Shown here in pieces: positions 1-6,104 of a DNA stretch of 18,657 bases (within the stretch, counting starts at the first letter, position 1; each line of letters begins with the position of its first letter). The DNA lies in NCBI GenBank assembly GCA_017627115.1, contig JAGAHK010000180.1, forward strand, positions 1 to 18,657, read 5' to 3'. The position numbers and the translations under genes are program-made. A model generated the notes under the pieces. It was not told where the DNA came from, made no database searches, and saw nothing but the letters and a program-made list of their open reading frames with translations. This stretch comes from Bacillota bacterium (lineage in GTDB: Bacteria; Bacillota; Clostridia; Lachnospirales; CAG-274).

Positions 1-1207
1 CCTTTACTTTGTCAAAGAAATCATGCTCGCGCATACAGCCGTATTTGATGAACGGGCTTATATCGTCCCAGAACTTCGCATACTCGTCACGGCTCTTTTT
101 AAACAGGCTGTTGAGCTTGTCCGCAACCTTTTTGGTGATGTACTTGCTCATTTTTGTTACATAGCCGTCATTCTGCAAAAAGCTTCGGCTTACGTTGAGC
201 GGCAGGTCGGGGCAGTCTATCGTACCCTTTAAAAGCAGCAGGAATTCGGGTATAACTTCCTTTAAGTTGTCCGCAATAAATACCTGGTTGTTGTACAGTT
301 TTACCTGTCCCTCTATGCTTTCAAGCTCGTGCTTCAGTTTCGGGAAGTAGAGTATGCCTTTCAGGCGGAAAGGATAGTCCATGTTAAGGTGTATCCAGAA
401 CAGAGGCTCGTTAAAGTCCATAAATACCTTGTGGTAGAACTCCTTGTATTCCTCATCCGTACATTCGCTCGGTTTTTTAAGCCATAAAGGCGTTGTGTCG
501 TTTATCGGCTTCGGCTCCTCGGGCTCTTTCTTGTCCTCGCCGTCCTCAACGGTCTCCTCCGATGCCTTTTTCAGATCCTCAATATCCTCAAAGAATATCT
601 CAACGGGCATAAAATAACAGTATTTTTCAAGTATCTCTTTCAGCTTCCACTTGTCAAGAAAATCCTTGCTGTCCTCGCCTATGTGCAGGATAATGTCGGT
701 ACCGCGCTCCGTGCGTGTGCCCTCGTCCATTTCGTATTCAACACCGCCGTCACATGACCAATGTGCGGGCTTTGCATCCTCTTTGTAGCTTAAAGACTCT
801 ATCTCGACCTTGTCGGCTACCATAAACGCAGAGTAGAAGCCAAGACCGAAGTGACCGATAATGTCGTTGCCGTCACCCATCTGCTCCTGATATTTCGATA
901 TGAAATCATTTGCGCCCGAGAATGCTATCTGTGTGATGTACTCCTTTATCTCGTCCGCCGTCATACCAAGACCGTTATCGGAGACCGTGATCACCTTGTT
1001 TTCCTTGTCAAGCTGTACTTTGATGCTGTATTTTTCGCCCTCTTCGGCTTTTGCCTCGCCCATATCTACAAGCTTTTTGAACTTGCTCACCGCATCGCAG
1101 CCGTTTGAAACAAGCTCACGAAGAAAAATATCGCTGTCCGAATAAAGCCATTTTTTGATAACGGGCAGAATGTTCTCACTGTTGATGGATAAATTACCTT
1201 TTTCCAT
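1..1207 (-). CDS. htpG: Molecular chaperone HtpG (Hsp90 family), C-terminal part cut off by the window edge
   Basis: ATP-dependent cytosolic Hsp90 chaperone, probably heat-inducible here. The first 402 codons are present, out of roughly 620-650 usual for the family, and the frame is open to the window edge. The N-terminal GHKL ATPase is clear: ELVSNGCDAVSK at about residues 31-42 (the ELISNxxDA box with catalytic Glu31 and Asn35), DNGLGM at 77-82, GHFGLGFYSAFMV at 118-130 (lid and glycine box) and GTDIILHI. A charged acidic linker follows, then middle-domain motifs including DLPLNVSRSFLQ. The ATG at 1207-1205 is preceded by GGAG (minus strand) 7-8 nt away. The box-1 variant (Val, Gly and Cys for the usual Ile, Ala and Ser) is mildly divergent. 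The gene is preceded by a leader of about 340 nt made of 93-bp repeats, then a consensus promoter and a CIRCE, so HrcA control is inferred. Confidence 0.96.
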   Translation of the reverse strand, partial: MEKGNLSINSENILPVIKKWLYSDSDIFLRELVSNGCDAVSKFKKLVDMGEAKAEEGEKYSIKVQLDKENKVITVSDNGLGMTADEIKEYITQIAFSGANDFISKYQEQMGDGNDIIGHFGLGFYSAFMVADKVEIESLSYKEDAKPAHWSCDGGVEYEMDEGTRTERGTDIILHIGEDSKDFLDKWKLKEILEKYCYFMPVEIFFEDIEDLKKASEETVEDGEDKKEPEEPKPINDTTPLWLKKPSECTDEEYKEFYHKVFMDFNEPLFWIHLNMDYPFRLKGILYFPKLKHELESIEGQVKLYNNQVFIADNLKEVIPEFLLLLKGTIDCPDLPLNVSRSFLQNDGYVTKMSKYITKKVADKLNSLFKKSRDEYAKFWDDISPFIKYGCMREHDFFDKVK

Positions 1208-1224
1208 AATGTCATCTCCTATAA

Positions 1225-1511
1225 GATAAAATAAAATTCAAAAGCAAAATTTTTGGTTTTCAAAATTTTGCTTACTTACCATATTTTATCGCTGCCGCGG
1301 AAGTGATAAAGAAGCGCGATAAAATTTAATTCAAAGGCAAATTTTTTGGGTTTTAAAAATTTGCCAACCTACAGTATTTTATCGCCGCCGCGGTAGAGAT
1401 AAAGAAGCGCGATAAAATTTAATTCAAAAGCAAAATTTTTGGTTTTCAAAATTTTGCTAACTTACCATATTTTCTCGCTGCTGCGGTTATGATAAAACAG
1501 CGCGATAAAAT
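1225..1511. repeat. Three 93-bp tandem repeats plus a partial fourth, in the htpG leader
   Basis: Units start at 1225, 1318 and 1411, each beginning GATAAAAT, and a truncated fourth starts at 1504; the period is exactly 93 bp. Each unit has two inverted repeats. Stem B is 11 bp with an 8-nt loop: 1243-1253/1262-1272, 1336-1346/1355-1365 and 1429-1439/1448-1458 (AGCAAAATTTT with AAAATTTTGCT in units 1 and 3, GGCAAATTTTT with AAAAATTTGCC in unit 2). Stem A pairs ATTTTATCGC with GCGATAAAAT across unit borders: 1283-1292/1316-1325, 1376-1385/1409-1418 and, with one mismatch, 1469-1478/1502-1511. This array fills most of the gene-free stretch 1208-1617. Its position between the htpG promoter and start puts it in the htpG 5' leader. 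Its function is unknown. Confidence 0.93.
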
Positions 1512-1550
1512 TTATGTCGTAATATAAGAATAAATCTCTTACTGAATATA

Positions 1551-1578
1551 ATTATAACACAGAAAGAAAAAATGTCAA
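1551..1578 (-). promoter_or_regulatory. Sigma-A promoter of htpG
   Basis: On the minus strand, TTGACA (1578-1573) and TATAAT (1556-1551) are separated by 16 bp; both hexamers match the consensus exactly. The start of transcription would be near 1544, giving a leader of about 340 nt that crosses the 93-bp repeats. The CIRCE operator lies just upstream of the -35 box. Confidence 0.85.
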
Positions 1579-1579
1579 G

Positions 1580-1612
1580 AAAAAATTAGCACTCATTTAA
1601 GTTGAGTGCTAA
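1580..1612 (-). terminator. Possible intrinsic terminator of the YlmC/YmxH gene, formed by the CIRCE palindrome
   Basis: Read on the minus strand, the CIRCE arms form a 9-bp stem with a 9-nt loop, followed at once by six Ts (1585-1580). The stem starts 5 nt after the TAA of the upstream gene. The stem is not very GC-rich, so termination efficiency may be modest. The dual role is inference. Confidence 0.45.
1586..1612. promoter_or_regulatory. CIRCE operator (HrcA binding site), perfect match
   Basis: TTAGCACTC, nine bases, then GAGTGCTAA: an exact match to the CIRCE consensus. CIRCE is the operator of the HrcA repressor and normally controls groESL and the hrcA-grpE-dnaK-dnaJ operon. Here it is 7 bp upstream of the htpG -35 box and 5 bp past the stop of the YlmC/YmxH gene. 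Control of htpG is inferred from position; in Bacillus subtilis htpG is not in the CIRCE regulon. Confidence 0.95.
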
Positions 1613-1617
1613 CAAGA

Positions 1618-1875
1618 TTATTTTTCTTCAATTATACATTTGTTTATATCCACGTCCACAACTATTATATCCACGCCTATTTTCTTTATGTCGCACCATT
1701 TTATGCAGAGTTCCTGCCCGCCGAAAAGCCCGAAAAACCTGCCCGGTGCAGGCACTATTATCGCCGCGACGCAGCCGCAGGAGGTATCTACCTCAATATC
1801 GGTCACACACCCCAAACGCAGCCCATCGCGGATATTTATAACTTCCTTTTGTTTAAGACTTTGTATGCGGTCCAT
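1618..1875 (-). CDS. YlmC/YmxH family sporulation protein (PRC-barrel)
   Basis: A small 85-residue cytosolic protein with one PRC-barrel fold. It has the family pattern from the N-terminus: KEVINIRDGLRLGCVTDIEV at about residues 10-29, a central VPAPGRFFGLFGG segment, and a hydrophobic end DIIVVDVD. The length is typical of the Bacillus YlmC and YmxH proteins, which are annotated as sporulation proteins but have no defined biochemical role. The ATG at 1875 is preceded by a weak GGTGAT and gives the expected family N-terminus. It is a single gene, followed 5 nt later by the CIRCE hairpin and then the htpG promoter. I cannot say which of the two Bacillus paralogues it corresponds to. Together with sipL it supports a spore-forming host. 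Confidence 0.88.
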   Translation of the reverse strand: MDRIQSLKQKEVINIRDGLRLGCVTDIEVDTSCGCVAAIIVPAPGRFFGLFGGQELCIKWCDIKKIGVDIIVVDVDINKCIIEEK

Positions 1876-1902
1876 ACTATCACCAAAAAGGCGGTTTCAA
1901 TT

Positions 1903-1908
1903 ATTATA
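1903..1908 (-). promoter_or_regulatory. Candidate -10 box upstream of the YlmC/YmxH gene
   Basis: On the minus strand the sequence reads GCATATAATA about 27 nt before the ATG. It contains a consensus TATAAT but also fits the CATAnnnTA -10 pattern of the late mother-cell sigma K. No convincing -35 is seen for either: ACATTT lies 17 bp upstream, and TGACAT at a too-long 19 bp. Sigma-factor assignment is open. Confidence 0.3.
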
Positions 1909-2012
1909 TGCGCTTTCCTGCCCGTAAATGTCATAAGCGGTAAGTTGGCTGTAAATAGGAAAAATATAATTGTTTGACGGTTGGGGAAATTATTATTTTT
2001 GCTCGTTGTTAA

Positions 2013-2208
2013 GTTGCATTAGTCTTGGCTCCCCTTTAGCGCAGCGATCAGGGGAGCTGGCAGCCGAAGGCTGACTGAGGGGTTTACAATTGTTGTTGCT
2101 TATCGTTACACAACACTAATGTCGTTGCAAATAAACCCCTCCACCACGCTGCGCGCGGTCCCCCTCCCCTAAACGCTTACGCTAAAGGGGAGGCGAGACT
2201 AATGCAAC
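2013..2208. mobile_element. MITE-like element, 196 bp, with 29-bp terminal inverted repeats
   Basis: The ends 2013-2041 and 2180-2208 are inverted copies matching at 27 of 29 positions (GTTGCATTAGTCT start, CCCCTTTAGCG inner end). An internal perfect 10-bp inverted pair lies at 2077-2086 (GAGGGGTTTA) and 2132-2141. A further small hairpin, CAGCC-GAAG-GGCTG-like, is near 2061-2073. There is no coding capacity and no clear target duplication at the edges. Sequences of this look (CTCCCCTTTAGCG with GGCTGACTGAGGGG) are familiar as dispersed elements in gut Clostridia. It occupies the centre of the gene-free stretch 1876-2383. I infer non-autonomous mobilisation; the transposase family cannot be told from here. 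Confidence 0.7.
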
Positions 2209-2220
2209 GTCTTTTCTTTT

Positions 2221-2381
2221 TTAAAGTAACTCAAAGCGCCGCAGGCTAAAATCCGCAGGCGGAAACCGCGTTTTCGCCGAGGAGAAAAACTTGATTTTTC
2301 ATACCTTACAGGCTTTCAAGTGACGCTGAAAGCGGCGCGCAGACAAGACTGCCGAAATGGCAAAAAGCCTGCTTTTTGCCA
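2221..2381 (-). repeat. Dispersed hairpin repeat, copy A (inverted relative to copy B at 8466-8755)
   Basis: The reverse complement of this segment matches 8466-8755 in order. The shared blocks are: a 10-bp stem hairpin (2358-2367/2372-2381, TGGCAAAAAG with CTTTTTGCCA); a block AAGCCTGTAA.GTATG; an identical 20-base block (2265-2284 here, 8627-8646 there); and a final GCCTGCGGAT...GCCTGCGGCGC...TTACTTTAA. The hairpin starts 2 nt past the hydrolase stop codon, so it forms in the 3' end of that transcript. No U-tract follows it, so I do not call it a terminator. Confidence 0.75.
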
Positions 2382-2383
2382 AA

Positions 2384-3184
2384 TCAAAACTCTATCCCCT
2401 TCAGCCATTTCAGCAGCAGCCAGAACCATTGGTCGGTGCCATAGGTGCCCGTTGCAAGGCCGAGACCGTGTCTGCCCGTCGGGAAAAGGTGGAGTTCAAC
2501 GGGTATCTCGTTTTGTTTGAGAGCCGTTGCGAGTTTAAGGCTGTTAATGCAGTTTACGGACTTATCCTCGTAGGTATGCCACATAAACACGGGCGGCATA
2601 TCTTTGCGTACATTAAGGTCGAGAGAAAGCAGCTTTTTAAGCTCCGCATCGCCGCCCGTAAGCTTTTCGGACGAACCCTCGTGTCTGTATTCGTCAACTA
2701 AATTGGAAACCGAATAGCAGAGTATAAGCGCATTCGGTCTTGCGCTGACCTCGTCGGATGCATCGGTATGGGGATAATCGTATTTATCGTAGTTTTCGGA
2801 AAGTATGCCCGCAAGGCTGCCGCCTGCCGAGAAGCCCATAGCGGCTATTTTTTCGGGGTCGGTCCCGAGTGCAGCGGCATTGCTGCGGATATAGCGCATT
2901 GCCCTTTGCGCATCGTTGAGCATAACGGGGTGAGCGTAGGGGTATACCCTGTAATTCAGCACAAAAGCGTTGTAGCCGTTGCCGACAAATTCGTTTGCTA
3001 TTACCGAACCCTCGTGTTCCGCGCGGTGGTCGTAGCCGCCGCCGGGGATAATAAGTATCGCAGGTCGCACGGTATCGTCACCCACAAGATAGCAGTCAAG
3101 GGTGGGGCAGTTCTCGTTATGTTCGTTTATGTAATCTTTATTGTAGAGAGGTATGTCTTTCTCCCAAAGTTCAACTCTGTTCAT
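2384..3184 (-). CDS. Alpha/beta-hydrolase, acetyl-esterase/lipase type (BD-FAE-like)
   Basis: A 266-residue cytosolic serine hydrolase with no signal peptide. The fold signatures are in order: oxyanion-hole strand-turn IIPGGGYDHR (about 45-54), nucleophile elbow GFSAGG (117-122, Ser119), Asp207 in HTYEDKSVN and His239 in TGRHGLGLA, giving a complete triad. The layout matches small esterases that remove acetyl or feruloyl groups from sugars (CE-type, annotated as BD-FAE or acetyl esterase/lipase); the true substrate cannot be read from sequence. The ATG at 3184 has AGGAG about 8 nt upstream. It begins 16 nt after the map stop and is the last gene of the pepP unit. A role in deacetylating plant oligosaccharides would fit the pectate lyase nearby, but they are in different transcription units, so this is inference. 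Confidence 0.85.
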   Translation of the reverse strand: MNRVELWEKDIPLYNKDYINEHNENCPTLDCYLVGDDTVRPAILIIPGGGYDHRAEHEGSVIANEFVGNGYNAFVLNYRVYPYAHPVMLNDAQRAMRYIRSNAAALGTDPEKIAAMGFSAGGSLAGILSENYDKYDYPHTDASDEVSARPNALILCYSVSNLVDEYRHEGSSEKLTGGDAELKKLLSLDLNVRKDMPPVFMWHTYEDKSVNCINSLKLATALKQNEIPVELHLFPTGRHGLGLATGTYGTDQWFWLLLKWLKGIEF

Positions 3185-3200
3185 AAATGTCTCCTGAATA

Positions 3201-4070
3201 TCAGATCGTCAGTATCTCAACACCCGTTTCGGTAACGACCACGGTATGCTCCCACTGTGCCGAAAGGCTGCCGTCGCGTGTTACCACAGTCCAGTCGTCA
3301 TCGAGTATATCACATTCAAAATTGCCCATATTTATCATAGGCTCTACCGTAAGTACCATACCCGGCACAAGTATCATTGATTTTTTCTTGCTTCTGTAAT
3401 GGTTTACAACGGGTTCGAGGTGGAAACCTATGCCGACACCGTGACCGCTTAAAGCACGCACAACACCGTAATGATACTTATCGGCTATATCGTGTATAAC
3501 ATTGCCTATCTCGGCAACGGGAGTATAGGGCTTTATGGCGTTTATGCCCGCAAACATCATTTCTTTCGTGCGCTCGCAAAGGTCCTTTGCCTCCTGCGCA
3601 ACATCGCCTATAAGGTACATACGGCTCATATCCGAATAATAGCCGTCAAGTATGGTCGTTACATCAACATTGATAATATCGCCGTTTTTAAGCCTTGTAT
3701 CGTCGGGTATGCCGTGACAGATAACATCGTTTATAGAAGTACAGCAGCTTTTCGGGAAGCCCTCGTAATTGAGCGGTGCGGGTATGCCGCCTGCTTCTTT
3801 CGTCATTTTGTAAACAAGTTGGTCTATCTCGTCCGTGCTTACGCCTTCGCCTATCATCTCGCCTATGGCATCCATTATCGCGATAGACACCTTTGAGCTT
3901 TTTCTTATGCCCTCTATCCGGTCGGGGTCGAGTATGAGTGAGCGGTCGGGGATGGTGTAGCCCTCAAGCACATACTTTGCCATATTCCCCTCGTCACTCT
4001 TTTCGTGACAAACCTTGTATTTTTTGCCGCTGCCGCACCAACAGCGGTCATTCCTGCCTATCTTGTACAT
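3201..4070 (-). CDS. map: Type I methionine aminopeptidase with N-terminal SEC-C zinc motif
   Basis: Removes the initiator methionine from nascent proteins in the cytosol. The 289 residues divide into a SEC-C motif (residues 1-22, GRNDRCWCGSGKKYKVCH: Cys10, Cys12, Cys21, His22), a linker, and the M24A pita-bread domain. All catalytic residues are visible: His119 (NDVICHG), metal ligands Asp136, Asp147 (GYYSDMSR), His210 (SGHGVGIGFH), Glu243 (TVEPMI) and Glu274 (QWEHTVVV). An in-frame ATG lies 10 codons upstream, but the ATG at 4070 has AGAGGT about 8 nt before it and puts SEC-C at the N-terminus, so I chose it. It overlaps the previous gene by 23 bp. SEC-C motifs are known from SecA C-termini, where they bind zinc and contact the ribosome and SecB; SEC-C-tagged MetAPs are recurrent in Clostridia. 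Confidence 0.94.
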   Translation of the reverse strand: MYKIGRNDRCWCGSGKKYKVCHEKSDEGNMAKYVLEGYTIPDRSLILDPDRIEGIRKSSKVSIAIMDAIGEMIGEGVSTDEIDQLVYKMTKEAGGIPAPLNYEGFPKSCCTSINDVICHGIPDDTRLKNGDIINVDVTTILDGYYSDMSRMYLIGDVAQEAKDLCERTKEMMFAGINAIKPYTPVAEIGNVIHDIADKYHYGVVRALSGHGVGIGFHLEPVVNHYRSKKKSMILVPGMVLTVEPMINMGNFECDILDDDWTVVTRDGSLSAQWEHTVVVTETGVEILTI

Positions 4071-4785
4071 TTTTGTTGACCTCTTTTCTGTAAAATTCAA
4101 TTAATTCTTTATATTCTTTGCCCTCCAGGGCATCAAGCCCTTTGACGGATAAGCCATAGTTATATTCGCGGCCGCTGCCGCCGCTTCGCTCAAACCAGCC
4201 GAAAACATTGGAGTTGAGCGCATTTTTCATCTTGTCGGGATAACCGAGTTTTTTGATCTCGCGCACCTTTATCTTGCCGTAGACCTCCAAATGGCACAGC
4301 GCAAGCACGGATGCCTCTTTGTATGCCGTAACTATTTTTTTGCCCGTGCTGCCGCCCGTGTTGCGGTCCTCGGTTCGCTGGTCGAATTCTTTTTTTATAT
4401 ATTCGCTCCTGCGCTTGCTGACCTTTTTTACGGGTTTGGGTTCAAGCCAGAGATCCACGTTTTTCATCGAGTTGTTGCCGACGGTTATCAGCCCTATCCC
4501 AAGCTCGGTAAGAAGCTTTATCATATTGCTCGTGTTCTTCTCGCGCAGGCTTGACGGCCGCGGTATCGCAACATAAACATTCGGCGTTATGCTGCGCCTG
4601 TCCATTGCCTGATACACCACGGTGATATTAAACGACATTTTCATCTCCACAACTGCCGTTTCCTCGCCTTTTACGGCAACTATGTCGCAGTCCTTTACCT
4701 CGGAGCGCACAGTGTAGCCCAACCGCTCGAACTTGCGCTTTATCGGGTCGTACATATCGGTCTCTTTAAGTATCGTTTTTGCCAT
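4048..4785 (-). CDS. DUF2161-family putative PD-(D/E)XK phosphodiesterase
   Basis: A 245-residue cytosolic protein. The N-terminal half carries a PD-(D/E)XK-like core: helix GY(T/S)VRSEVKDC, then Asp at about 34 in CDIVAV, and Glu47-x-Lys49 in AVVEMKMSF (numbering from the chosen start). This matches the DUF2161 family, annotated as a putative nuclease-like phosphodiesterase. The middle is basic (PKPVKKVSKRRSEYIKK). The C-terminal half resembles a winged-helix module (KIKVREIKKLGY ... FGWFERSG ... YGLSVKGLDAL). ATG 4785 is chosen: it lies 1 nt past the pepP stop, with GGTGAG upstream; an in-frame GTG at 4794 is the alternative. No biochemical function is established. Position in a unit with pepP and map, behind comEC, is noted below. 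Confidence 0.75.
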   Translation of the reverse strand: MAKTILKETDMYDPIKRKFERLGYTVRSEVKDCDIVAVKGEETAVVEMKMSFNITVVYQAMDRRSITPNVYVAIPRPSSLREKNTSNMIKLLTELGIGLITVGNNSMKNVDLWLEPKPVKKVSKRRSEYIKKEFDQRTEDRNTGGSTGKKIVTAYKEASVLALCHLEVYGKIKVREIKKLGYPDKMKNALNSNVFGWFERSGGSGREYNYGLSVKGLDALEGKEYKELIEFYRKEVNKNVQDRQE

Positions 4786-4786
4786 A

Positions 4787-6028
4787 TCACTCACCGCTCA
4801 TAAGGCTCTCTATCTCTTCAACGGTTTTCGGTATGCCCTCATAAACAAGCTCACAGCCGTTTTCGGTAACTACGGCATCGTCCTCTATCCTTATGCCGAT
4901 ACCCTCTTCCGCTATATAAAGCCCGGGTTCGACCGTCAGTACCATGCCCGCTTCAAGCAAGCCTTCGTTGTGTCTGCCCGCATCGTGCGTTTCAATGCCG
5001 AGCATATGGCTCACGCCGTGCCAATAGTACTTTCTGACCTCTTCGGGTCCGCTTATCAGCCCTATAGCCGACAGCTCTTTTTCGTAATACTTTATAAGGG
5101 TCTCGTTAAGGCTCTTGAACGGTATACCGGGGCGGATGGTGTCAAGGATAAGCTTCTGACCGTTCAGCACAATGTTGTAAAGCTGTTTCTGCCTTTCGGT
5201 AAATCTGCCGTTTACGGGGAAAGTGCGCGTTATGTCGCCGCAGTAATACTTGTATTTTGCACCCACATCGCACAAAACAAGGCTTCCGTCTTTTGCGGTG
5301 CTGCTGTTTTGGCTGTAATGCAGTATTGCCGCATTTTTGCCCGAAGCAACTATCGACTTGAAAGCAAAGTCCTTTACACCTTTCAATTTGAGGGTGTAGT
5401 CAAAATACGCTTCTATCTCGTATTCGCACATATCGGGGCGCGCTTTCTTCATCATATTTACAACGCCCTCGCCCGTTATCTCGATGGCACGGCGCAGGTT
5501 TTCAAGTTCATACGGCTGTTTTGTGCGCCGCAGCTCCGCCGCGGTATTGTACAGGTTTTTTATGTTGATATAAGGGTATTTTGCGGCTATCCTGTCTGCA
5601 AGTTCTATCTCGGGGGAGTGCATTTCAAAAACGCGGTTTTCAAGATCGAGATAAACATTTTGTATGCGCTTTCCGAAGATGATGCCCGCAAATATCTCGT
5701 TAAATTCATAATTATATGCGGTCTTTTCAATGCCGCTTGCCGCTTTCGCTTCGTCGGGCAGGATAACGGGACCTACCCACTTCGCCTTTTCCTCGTCAAA
5801 AGGCTCTATAAAAAGGGTCTCCGTGACTTCATTGCCGCTTTTTGCAAGCAAAAGTATCTCGTTTGGCTTGTCAAGCCCCGTAAAGTAAAGAAAATTCGCA
5901 CTCGGCGTGAATGGGAAATTCTCGTCGCCCAGCTTGCGTACTTCGCCGCCCGAAAGAATAAGCACGGCGGAATCGTCCTCTATACAGTCCATAAGACGTT
6001 TTCGGTTGTTTTTATATATCCGGCTCAT
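4787..6028 (-). CDS. pepP: Xaa-Pro aminopeptidase (M24B, PepP type)
   Basis: A cytosolic metallopeptidase that removes an N-terminal residue preceding proline. The 413 residues have two parts: an N-terminal AMP_N domain (about 1-165, with FPFTPSANFLYFTGLDKP near 38-55) and a catalytic pita-bread domain. The five metal ligands are present: Asp254 and Asp265 (DVGAKY, CGDITRTFPV), His341 (WHGVSHMLG), Glu367 (TVEPGLYI) and Glu382 (RIEDDAVV). The motif THDAGRH is also typical. An in-frame ATG 11 codons upstream is possible, but 6028 has GGAGGTG 7 nt before it and gives the usual PepP N-terminus. It begins 53 nt after comEC, with its own promoter at 6076-6104, and leads the pepP, DUF2161, map, hydrolase unit (1 nt gap, 23 nt overlap, 16 nt gap). 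Confidence 0.95.
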   Translation of the reverse strand: MSRIYKNNRKRLMDCIEDDSAVLILSGGEVRKLGDENFPFTPSANFLYFTGLDKPNEILLLAKSGNEVTETLFIEPFDEEKAKWVGPVILPDEAKAASGIEKTAYNYEFNEIFAGIIFGKRIQNVYLDLENRVFEMHSPEIELADRIAAKYPYINIKNLYNTAAELRRTKQPYELENLRRAIEITGEGVVNMMKKARPDMCEYEIEAYFDYTLKLKGVKDFAFKSIVASGKNAAILHYSQNSSTAKDGSLVLCDVGAKYKYYCGDITRTFPVNGRFTERQKQLYNIVLNGQKLILDTIRPGIPFKSLNETLIKYYEKELSAIGLISGPEEVRKYYWHGVSHMLGIETHDAGRHNEGLLEAGMVLTVEPGLYIAEEGIGIRIEDDAVVTENGCELVYEGIPKTVEEIESLMSGE

Positions 6029-6075
6029 ATCTTGCACCTCCGGTAAGTTATAACTAATCATAATAAATCTATTCT

Positions 6076-6104
6076 ATTATACTACTTTTCTTCCGCAATG
6101 TAAA
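6076..6104 (-). promoter_or_regulatory. Sigma-A promoter for the pepP unit
   Basis: On the minus strand, TTTACA (6104-6099), 17 bp, then TATAAT (6081-6076). The -35 lies inside the 3' end of comEC, and the -10 directly follows the comEC stop codon. It would transcribe pepP and the three genes behind it independently of comEC. Read-through from comEC is also possible, as no terminator is seen in the 53-nt gap. Confidence 0.6.

Noticed and set aside
1225..1511. CRISPR array
   Set aside because: The 93-bp units are contiguous repeats without unique spacers, and no cas genes are present.
1208..1617. Known riboswitch or T-box in the htpG leader
   Set aside because: The leader is built of AT-rich tandem hairpins, with no specifier loop, T-box sequence or aptamer core that I recognise.
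2358..2381. Intrinsic terminator after the hydrolase gene
   Set aside because: The perfect hairpin is followed on the minus strand by TTTCGGCAG with no U-tract, and the same hairpin occurs upstream of comEC as part of a dispersed repeat.
4733..6046. 437-codon open frame on the plus strand, antisense to pepP and the DUF2161 gene
   Set aside because: It lies exactly over well-supported minus-strand genes, has no ribosome site and its product resembles no family; codon bias of the real gene keeps the opposite frame open.
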